The position numbers and the translations under genes were made by a program. Shown here piece by piece: positions 51,094 to 64,000 of a stretch of DNA of 64,000 bases (its first letter is position 1; each line of letters opens with the position of its first letter). Source of the stretch: Halocaridina rubra. Taxonomy: Eukaryota; Arthropoda; Malacostraca; Decapoda; Atyidae. The DNA is taken from the NCBI GenBank assembly GCA_037179515.1, contig JAXCGZ010022644.1:5001-69000 (forward strand), in the 5' to 3' direction. The notes beneath the pieces were generated by a model. It was not told where the DNA came from. It did no database searches and saw nothing but the letters and a program-made list of their open reading frames with translations.

Positions 51094-52086
51094 CATATTT
51101 GCACTTTATTTTACCACAGGGAAGAAAATAAAAATATAGCTAAAGAATCTTTAAAAGTAACCGCCAGCTTCTATCAATGGTTAGATGAAATTGAAGCCTT
51201 TATTGAAACTAGTTTCCCAACTAACAATGAAACACTCTGCATTTACACTGATGGGTCTCACACAAGCAGTGCAGGAGGGTCTGGGTGCAGCATTGTAGTT
51301 TATGAAAATTTTGAAGGGCAGCAAATATTTGACAAAGCACTGAGTATGCCAAAATGGTCATCAATCACCGAATGTGAAATTGTTGGTCTAAAACTTGCTA
51401 TTGAACATGTTCTCAGTGCTAGAAGAAATGCTATCATATTCTGTGACTCGCAGAGTGCGCTTCTGTCACTGAGATCATTAAAAAGCTCCTACAAAACTCA
51501 CATGGCTGAAATTCAAGAGGCTCTTATTGATTGCGCAAAACTTAAACTCCAAGTTAAGTTTTCATGGGTACCCTCCCATGTTGGGATAGTAGGTAATGAA
51601 AAGGCTGACAGGCTGGCAAAAATGGCAACTGAGAGTTCAGTGTCTGAATCTATAACCACACTGACTCAGTTTAAAACAATGTTGTATAATGAGATTATGG
51701 AAGAGCAAGAACTTTCTACACTCACACAACATGTAAGCAGCTGTTCGATCCAACATTATGAAAACTTCAGAAGGCTGAGACACAAATACAGCATGGGTAA
51801 AATGCTTACAGGTGACTGTGATAGAGTTGCTGCCCGTATAAGACTTGGTTATAGAAATATATGGGAGGTGAATTGCGAGAAAACTGGTAGAAAGCACCCA
51901 GAACACTCAAAATGCCATTTATGTGAGTGTGAAGGGGGCAACAATTTAGTACACTACATTGCAGAGTGCACAAAGCTTAAGGACTTCAGACCTCTTGGCC
52001 TGAGCTACTTTGAACTTTGTGTGCACTTTTGCAACCCAGAGAACTTATATCCTGTACTTAGTGTATACCCAACGTTGAAAATGTAA
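51094..52086 (+). CDS. RNase H plus C-terminal zinc finger of a LINE, intact but partial
   Basis: The frame is open from 51094 (stop TAA at 51091) to TAA at 52084-52086. There is no obvious start, so the N-terminal part is truncated; the first Met is at 51346, inside the domain. The RNase H fold shows all four acidic residues in order: YTDGSH (51247 on), SITECE, FCDSQSA and WVPSHVGIVGNEKADRLA. These enzymes cut the RNA strand of RNA-DNA hybrids during reverse transcription. The C terminus has CHLC...HYIAEC, a C2HC finger typical of I/R1/LOA-type LINEs. No RT motif is present. CTTTATTTTACCACAG just upstream (ending 51119) looks like a splice acceptor, so either a 5'-truncated insertion or a captured exon is possible. 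Confidence 0.8.
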   Translation, partial: HICTLFYHREENKNIAKESLKVTASFYQWLDEIEAFIETSFPTNNETLCIYTDGSHTSSAGGSGCSIVVYENFEGQQIFDKALSMPKWSSITECEIVGLKLAIEHVLSARRNAIIFCDSQSALLSLRSLKSSYKTHMAEIQEALIDCAKLKLQVKFSWVPSHVGIVGNEKADRLAKMATESSVSESITTLTQFKTMLYNEIMEEQELSTLTQHVSSCSIQHYENFRRLRHKYSMGKMLTGDCDRVAARIRLGYRNIWEVNCEKTGRKHPEHSKCHLCECEGGNNLVHYIAECTKLKDFRPLGLSYFELCVHFCNPENLYPVLSVYPTLKM

Positions 52087-52378
52087 TTCTTTTACCCTCT
52101 TCTCCGTCTACATCTTTTCCCACATTTATGTGGGGTCGATGTTTCTGGTCAGTTTTCTCCATTTATTTCTGTCCCATACCTCATCACCCAACAAACCTTT
52201 AGACCTCAGATCATCATTGATGCAATCCATCCACCTACGCTTTGGTCTCCCTCTCCTTCTACCCTGTATATCCATTTCCATCACCCTCCTCCCAACATAC
52301 TGTTCATCCCTTCTAACGACATGACCATACCATCTTAGTCTACTTTCTTGTATATTATCTGATATTTCTATAACTTTG
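52087..52378 (-). pseudogene. RTE/BovB-type LINE C-terminal end, antisense
   Basis: The minus strand reads DNIQESRLRWYGHVVRRDEQ, VGRRVMEMDIQGRRRGRPKR, RWMDCINDDLRSKGL and WRKLTRNIDPT stop (52126-52128). This is the typical C-terminal module of RTE-like ORF2. Only the last roughly 82 codons and a short 3' end remain. The 3' end touches the RNase H stop codon head-on. An A run lies at the 5' side (52378-52395). Confidence 0.85.
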
Positions 52379-52427
52379 AAAAAAAAAAAAAAAAAGAGAG
52401 AGAGAGAGAGAGAGGGGTGGAGGGAAT

Positions 52428-52519
<92 letters not shown>
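52378..52519. repeat. A-run, (AG)n, short spacer, (CT)n
   Basis: An AG array (to 52412) and a CT array (52434-52519) face each other across only about 21 bp, a strong potential hairpin. Confidence 0.93.
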
Positions 52520-52523
<4 letters not shown>

Positions 52524-52539
52524 GCCTTTTTATATACAT

Positions 52540-52720
52540 AAGCCACTTTTCCCCTTATAAGGTGAGTGGCTGAGTAAAGGAATAATGCTCTGACTTTCTG
52601 GGAAGAGAAAGTACAGAGAAGGGTTCTTTCATTCCCTTCGCTCCGCCCCACTTAGTCTACTCTTACGACACGCAGGGGAACATGGAGGAAGTATTCTAAC
52701 CCCCTCCCTCAAGAGCTCAT
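52540..52720 (-). mobile_element. family C retroposon-like repeat, copy 4
   Basis: The minus strand reads GTCGTAAGAGTAGACTAAGT, GGGCGGAGCGAAGGGAAT, then CTCACCTTATAAGGGG and AAAAGTGGCTTATGTATATA at the 3' end. Clear relative of 37131-37440. Confidence 0.6.
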
Positions 52721-52894
52721 ATGTATGTATATGTGTGTACATGTGTGCATGTATGTGTATATGTATATGTATGTGTATATGTATTTATATGTATATATGT
52801 ATGTATATGTGTATATGTATATGTATGTGCATGTCTATATGTATCAATAATTACTACTTTTGATTCATAACTCTATCTATATACAAAAGCTGTA
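52721..52894. repeat. degenerate TATG/TGTA tract
   Basis: Tetranucleotide-type purine-pyrimidine alternation over about 120 bp; no gene. Confidence 0.75.
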
Positions 52895-53960
<1,066 letters not shown>

Positions 53961-53965
53961 GTACT

Positions 53966-56180
<2,215 letters not shown>

Positions 56181-56253
<73 letters not shown>

Positions 56254-56275
56254 TAGATAGATAGATAGATAGATT
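56181..56275. repeat. compound (AT)n(AGAT)n array
   Basis: About 35 AT units then six AGAT units. Confidence 0.95.
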
Positions 56276-58337
<2,062 letters not shown>

Positions 58338-58973
58338 GTCAACTTTTATGATGAGATTATTGTGCTGACTTGTTCGTTAAATCTCAGAGACGGGAAGAAA
58401 TGGATGAGTGATTCTTCTTCAATAATTTTAATTTGATAAAGGTAAAGCTTTTCCCCTCAAAACTTTCAAATGAAGTTCAGAGCTTCAAGAGTAAAGTTAT
58501 GTCATAAAGACAAAGTTCCTTGCGAGTCTCCGTGAAAATATACTTTGCTATACTATATATATCCTATTTTCCGCCTTTGCATATGCAGAGAATCGGCCAT
58601 ACTTTTTCTGTCAAGTCATATACGCGGATGCTGCATACATACGTGGATTTTAGAAGGTTGTGTGTTTTTTTTATTTTTTATTTTTTATTTTTTTGTAAGC
58701 GAGTGTGTCTGTGGACGGTCGCCAGCGCACGAGGACGTTTCGTTCATATTTCGCAGCGAACGTAAGTTTTAATTATATGAGACGTAATCTGGCAGTATCA
58801 AGGATTAACAAATGTATTCTAATTGCGAAATGTGCCTGGGGACGCTTGTATACGTCCATGGGCACAGTTGATAAATAACTCACATGTTTTCTGGCTTCAG
58901 TGTCTTATTTGCAGCTTTTTGCGAGTAATTTGTCTTATAATTTATTAAAATAACTCTGTAAATAAGAATTGTG

Positions 58974-58975
<2 letters not shown>
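58338..58975. other. gene-free stretch
   Basis: A less AT-rich patch at about 58695-58765 ends in a donor-like GTAAGT. No supported exon. Confidence 0.4.

Positions 58976-59032
<57 letters not shown>
58976..59032. repeat. (GA)n array
   Basis: Perfect dinucleotide repeat. Confidence 0.95.
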
Positions 59033-59035
<3 letters not shown>

Positions 59036-59487
59036 TATGGAGTGTAAATACTTCTCATCATGATCTATAAGTATTAGGCCTTAGGCCTATGGTCCCCTTA
59101 CTATTCCGATTTACCTCATGTGTATATCAGCTATTAATGAGACCTGTGTAATGTATAGGCCTATGGATTTTTGTTTTTTTATTTATTAGCTTTATACTTT
59201 TTTTATTTCCCTTTGCGGCAATGGCATTTGTTGTCACCTTAAAAGGTATTCATAGTGCCTTAGGATGTTACTATTTCATGTCACTTTGAATGATACTTCA
59301 TGTTTTGTCTATTTTATTATTTAAAAGAGCTCATGTCACCTTCATTGGGTACTTTAATGCATATTTAATATTTTACAAAGTCATTCCATTTCATTGAGTA
59401 GTTTTATATTGCCTGTTTAAGTATTTTACGAGCTCATTTCGCCCTAATTTGTGCTCTCTCTCTCTGCATTGTTTATTTTATAATATT
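59033..59487. other. gene-free stretch
   Basis: Nothing recognised. Confidence 0.45.
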
Positions 59488-59866
59488 ATGGATGGATGGA
59501 GTAAGGAGAGCCCTGAATGATAGGAGGATGGATGTGAGGGACGCAAGCGAGCGTGCTAGGAATAGGAATGAGTGGCGAGCGATTGTGACGCGGCTCTGAT
59601 GGGCATCTGCTGTTACCACGGAGCTGCATCTTACAGAGATAGCCCTGTGGTAGGGGCAGTAGGAGGAGCTGGCAGTTGTGAAGCGACACAGGTTGTGGAA
59701 GAGCCGGGAGGATGGGCTGTGGCACTCCAGCAGTGCCATCTGAACGGTCGCTAGCTCCCTCGTCATTGCCCATAGAGCAAAGTAATCCCCCTATTTGTTT
59801 TCCTTTATTGATGTCGGCTACCCCCAATTAAAGGGGGAAACAGCCAAGGTATATGTATGTATGTAT
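59488..59866 (+). mobile_element. RTE-like LINE 3' end, well preserved
   Basis: Begins at GGATGGATGGAGTAAGGAG in the ORF C terminus and matches 12873-13254 almost base for base. It includes the terminal hairpin and the ATGT tail. 5'-truncated. Confidence 0.9.
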
Positions 59867-59941
59867 TATTTCAAGTCGCATGCCTGAACTTCTCTGGCTA
59901 AGGTTAAAGAGGGTTAGACATGTTTGTAAGATTTTTATAAA

Positions 59942-59945
<4 letters not shown>

Positions 59946-60005
<60 letters not shown>
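59946..60005. repeat. (AT)n array
   Basis: About 30 units. Confidence 0.95.
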
Positions 60006-60007
<2 letters not shown>

Positions 60008-60361
60008 TATAAGAGTCTGACTTCCTTTATTTATAGTCCCTCTCCCCCTCCTCCTCTTCCTCCTGCATCAAACTTCTCCATTTTTCCCCGAGCCGCCGTT
60101 TATTGTTACATTCTTTGCAAGGATTACGAGAGGATTCCATTGATCTTCGTTGCTACTTTTAGAGCTCTGGAATAAAATGTTAAGAGGCGCGCGTGCGAGA
60201 GAGAGAGAGAGAGAGAGAGAGGTTTTCTCTAATTTGTTATTGACTCTACGGCCATATCTTAATTGTAATTACGTGAAGTTTTCTCTGATAATAATGTTTA
60301 CAGTATGTCATGATAATGATGAAATCTTTACTCCTCTGCTCTCTCTTTTTTCCTATCTAAG
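60006..60361. other. gene-free stretch ending in a pyrimidine tract
   Basis: A short GA array lies at 60198-60221. The last 30 bases (CTCTCTCTTTTTTCCTATCTAAG) look like a splice acceptor region. Confidence 0.4.
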
Positions 60362-60506
60362 AGGCTCTGGAGAAGAAATATTGTACGAAGCTCCTTGGAA
60401 AGTTGAACACGGGACTTTCGGTGCGCCTAAGGTGCAGATACCCGATATTAATGACGTTTTTGTCTCTAGTTCTTGGTTCGATAAAGGATTATTAAACGGT
60501 TGTTGA
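60362..60506 (+). other. candidate terminal exon, unassigned
   Basis: After the acceptor-like tract, one frame reads GSGEEILYEAPWKVEHGTFG, APKVQIPDINDVF and VSSSWFDKGLLNGC to TGA at 60504-60506. Base composition is more even than in the flanks and the residues look protein-like. A second frame (ALEKKYCTKLLGK...) is also open, which weakens the case. No homologue recognised. A weak donor (CTAAG then GTGCAG) lies at about 60431. Confidence 0.28.
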
Positions 60507-60656
60507 CAAACTTTTATTTTTTTTATCATAAAGGGGTAAATCTCCTTGACTTGGATCCGTTCCCATCTGCTTTCTGCGCTGCCCAGTTCACTCTGAATGC
60601 AAATTTTATTCGCAGTGTTGTTGTTTTAACTGGTGTTGTATTTTTTTTTCTTTTTA

Positions 60657-60905
60657 TGATTGTGACACCAGGACGGGCAAAACAATAATAAAATAAAACA
60701 GACCTCATCGGGCCTGGGCACGAAGAATACATAAAGTAAAGAGAAAGAGATGGAGTGTAATGACTTGTCAGATGTGAAGGGATAATAAAAGATGTGTAAT
60801 GAATATCCAAGAATATTCAGTGTAGATGTAGGCATAGAAAAAGAACCGTAACTGAAGGAAGACTTAACATCGAACTGTCCTGGACAGACCTATGCATTGC
60901 ATTTA
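60657..60905 (-). mobile_element. family B copy, 5'-truncated
   Basis: The minus strand ends GCCCGTCCTGGTGTCACAATC. It carries the CACATCTGACAAGTCATTAC, GGATATTCATTACACATC and CAGTTACGGTTCTTTTTC blocks and starts at about GTCTGTCCAGGACAG. Confidence 0.87.
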
Positions 60906-61406
60906 TAAGAAAGGTGGGTTGTAAAGGGTTATGTTACTTGATGCAGTGTATTTTTGCTATAGATGTATTGGCATCGCACATATTTTATTATAATTTGACT
61001 TCAGGACTCGTACACTCATTTCTATGTATTAATACAGGTGTTCCTCTCCATTGTTCTCTTTGTGTGCTGCAATGTTAATATTTTCTTGTTCGGCCATTTC
61101 TATGATGGCGTTTTTATTGCATTTCCTCCTTCAACTTTATATTAGCTGTATCTTTCCTAGCAGACTCTTCCCCTTCCTCTATCTCGAAGCGAAAGATGGT
61201 ATATATTCCTCTCTTTGTCATGTCTTATACCTTTCTCCAACCCCTTCCGCATATGAACTGGGAGCTTGGTTAGAGAGGGGCATTGCCAGAGTTTGGTAAG
61301 GTTGGACCATAGGGTGGGCGGCCAGTCGTCGTCTTGCTGGCCGTGGGAGCCACCTATTGATTTTACAATTACGTCCCAGCACAAATCTCCACCGAATTGC
61401 AGGAGA

Positions 61407-61410
<4 letters not shown>
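60906..61410. other. gene-free stretch
   Basis: A GC-richer patch at 61250-61400 has no recognisable gene. Confidence 0.45.

Positions 61411-61490
<80 letters not shown>
61411..61490. repeat. (CT)n array
   Basis: About 40 units with one slip. Confidence 0.95.
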
Positions 61491-62214
61491 GAGCGCCCAC
61501 ACGTTTTCCACCCACAGGTTTACACATGTACGCTCAGCCGCTCATAAACTCACATCGACTCACATTACTTTATCAGTGGTGATTATAAAAAGAAAATGGT
61601 TATTGGATAATGATGATGGCGAATGCAATCAATCATGGGAGGCGATAGCGATGGCCGCATTTATCTTTAGATGTGTTTATTGATCTGTGATGAAGATGAT
61701 AATGATGATGTTTTGTTTTCATCTTATCTATAAAAGAGTAATTGCCCAAAGCCGTGTCTTAAATCTTGACTTGTGGGTTTCAATGTATTATAGCTTAGAC
61801 ACCTTTCATATTTAAATACTGTGGTCATTATGCTTGGTTCACTGATACACACGCGCACACAAACATAAACACACACACATACGCGCACACGCACACACAT
61901 GTATAAGGCATATTGCATTTTAAGTTCTTAACGTTACCTATACACAGGACCAATTGGAATAGGAGTCATAGAGGCTAAAAAAGTGTTAGATTTTTCAATT
62001 TCGTGAAAAGGGTGCATTGTGGGACATTGTCTAGAGCCAGTTCCCCCTCCCCTTTTCCATTAAGAATACAGTAAATTAGCCTGTGATTATACAGCTTTTG
62101 TTGTTAAGAATTGTGGTACTGCGCTCATAATTTAGAAATGATTAAATGTTTCACAGTAGACGGTCAAATGGGAGAGATGTCGCAGCAGCAAAATGAAACC
62201 AGCAAAATTTAATT

Positions 62215-62216
<2 letters not shown>
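61491..62216. other. gene-free stretch
   Basis: An impure CA tract lies at 61855-61900. Nothing else recognised. Confidence 0.45.

Positions 62217-62279
<63 letters not shown>
62217..62279. repeat. (CT)n array
   Basis: Perfect dinucleotide repeat. Confidence 0.95.
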
Positions 62280-62281
<2 letters not shown>

Positions 62282-62465
62282 GTGTGAAGCTTTTGTCCAT
62301 TGCTAAATATTTATTAGTAAGCTCCAAAAATATCTGTAGAAACACTGTCTCTTCTTATTCTCCACATAATGAACAATGTAATAGGGAAGTGTTCGTTGAT
62401 ATTGCCAAATCCTCTCATAATGCTTTAAGGCAACTGTAGTTACTGGGTTCCCTAACAAAGTGGAA

Positions 62466-62468
<3 letters not shown>

Positions 62469-62551
<83 letters not shown>
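62469..62551. repeat. (TA)n array
   Basis: About 41 units. Confidence 0.95.
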
Positions 62552-62553
<2 letters not shown>

Positions 62554-62848
62554 CATTATAAATACTGATGAAACTGATCTTTGTGAGATAAAAGGTCAAG
62601 AATTGACCTATTAACCAGAGGACCCGAGTTTAAATCCACCTCATTCCGTGGGGAAAACAAAATTAGTTATGCTGATGACGTGGACGGGATAGTAATTGAG
62701 TCTATCGTCTCTTAGCTTCTGTCAACGCAACTGGCACAGTGAGTACACAAGACACGCTCTACACCAGTGGTTCCCAAACTTTTCCAGGCTTGCGCCCTCT
62801 TGGCTTCAACGTGGATCCCTAGCGCCCCTCATACACATGCGACTACAT

Positions 62849-62854
<6 letters not shown>
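62552..62854. other. gene-free stretch, possible SINE traces
   Basis: GAGTTTAAATCCACC near 62627 is B-box-like. 62680-62750 weakly resembles 13260-13340. Too little for a call. Confidence 0.35.

Positions 62855-62934
<80 letters not shown>
62855..62934. repeat. (TA)n array
   Basis: About 40 units. Confidence 0.95.
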
Positions 62935-62936
<2 letters not shown>

Positions 62937-63085
62937 TTCAAATTGACAACATCAAGATTAAACACAAATATGCATTTCAAGAATAAAACCTAATTTAGTG
63001 AACTAATTGATTTAGCAGTATTAGCTGGTAGCAGTAGGTACTGTATGGAGATTTGTAGCTCGCGGATTGGTCGGTGCAGCAACTG

Positions 63086-63656
<571 letters not shown>

Positions 63657-63960
63657 ATGGGATACTTAAAATGTAAATTTAATAGTATTGAATAATGGAT
63701 ATTGCCCTAAAATGACTGGCAAAACAACTTTTAATATGGCTAGGTCGAATCTCCTATGAAGTACCTGGAACATGTTTGACCCGAATTCTCATAATTAACA
63801 TAAGTGGAAGGTATTTCTGTATAATAGCATCAGAAAATCTCTCTCTATCAGTCTATCTATTTATCCATCTATCTCCCCAATTATGGATGCAGCTCGTTTC
63901 TTTTGCAGGTGATTTACCTCTTACTACATAGTTATGTATTGAGAGTTAACTGTGTTAGTT

Positions 63961-63961
<1 letters not shown>
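63657..63961. other. gene-free stretch
   Basis: A CTAT-rich patch is followed by TTTCTTTTGCAG then GTGATT (63908/63909), a weak juxtaposed splice-site-like motif. No gene. Confidence 0.4.

Positions 63962-64000
<39 letters not shown>
63962..64000. repeat. (AAT)n array at window end
   Basis: About 11 triplets, then a switch to ATT at the last bases. Confidence 0.93.

Noticed and set aside
58695..58770. First-exon/promoter candidate with GTAAGT donor
   Set aside because: The composition is slightly less AT-rich but there is no core promoter motif, no ORF and no further support.

Overview
This is a eukaryotic, AT-rich, gene-poor window. The organism is most likely an arthropod and plausibly a decapod crustacean. 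I infer this from the extreme density of long perfect microsatellites (TA, GA/CT, GT and ATT arrays every 0.5-2 kb, one GT array of about 750 bp) and from CR1/Jockey-like and RTE-like LINEs with several tRNA-derived SINE families. Nothing in the sequence names the species. No complete host gene, rRNA, functional tRNA or CRISPR array was found.

Layout. 1-9 kb: microsatellites, copies of a tRNA-derived SINE (called SINE-A here), and a 1.8-kb array of 273-bp monomers with a tRNA-like head. The array is arranged as two oppositely oriented arms and is bounded by TA repeats. 9-17 kb: a 5'-truncated RTE-like LINE fragment (12.0-13.25 kb), more microsatellites and a SINE-A copy lodged in a TA array. 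17-22 kb: an old CR1/Jockey-like LINE relic split by a 0.92-kb retroposon (family D) that has a 17-bp target-site duplication. 22-38 kb: SINE-A with a 16-bp target-site duplication, a second tRNA-type SINE, a giant GT array, a decayed minisatellite and many repeat tails. 38.9-42.3 kb: a younger CR1/Jockey-like LINE with an uninterrupted 750-codon reverse-transcriptase ORF, inserted inside an older minisatellite. 43-54 kb: LINE tails, two inverted-repeat (MITE-like) elements, an intact RNase H-zinc-finger ORF lacking its reverse transcriptase, an antisense RTE-like end and a second long copy of family D. 54-64 kb: microsatellites, copies of an interspersed family (family B) and the 3' end of a LINE whose tail resembles family B.

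How the parts relate. Autonomous LINEs would have supplied the enzyme for the SINEs and for families B and D (inference from target-site duplications, poly(A) or microsatellite tails and shared 3' ends). Many insertions lie inside, or directly against, microsatellites. Three short plus-strand segments have splice-site-like borders: 26464-26511, 46859-46891 and 60362-60506. The first has a juxtaposed acceptor/donor like a recursive-splicing point. They raise the possibility that the window lies in very long introns of one host gene, but this is unproven.

Family letters (SINE-A, B, C, D) are labels made for this annotation only.
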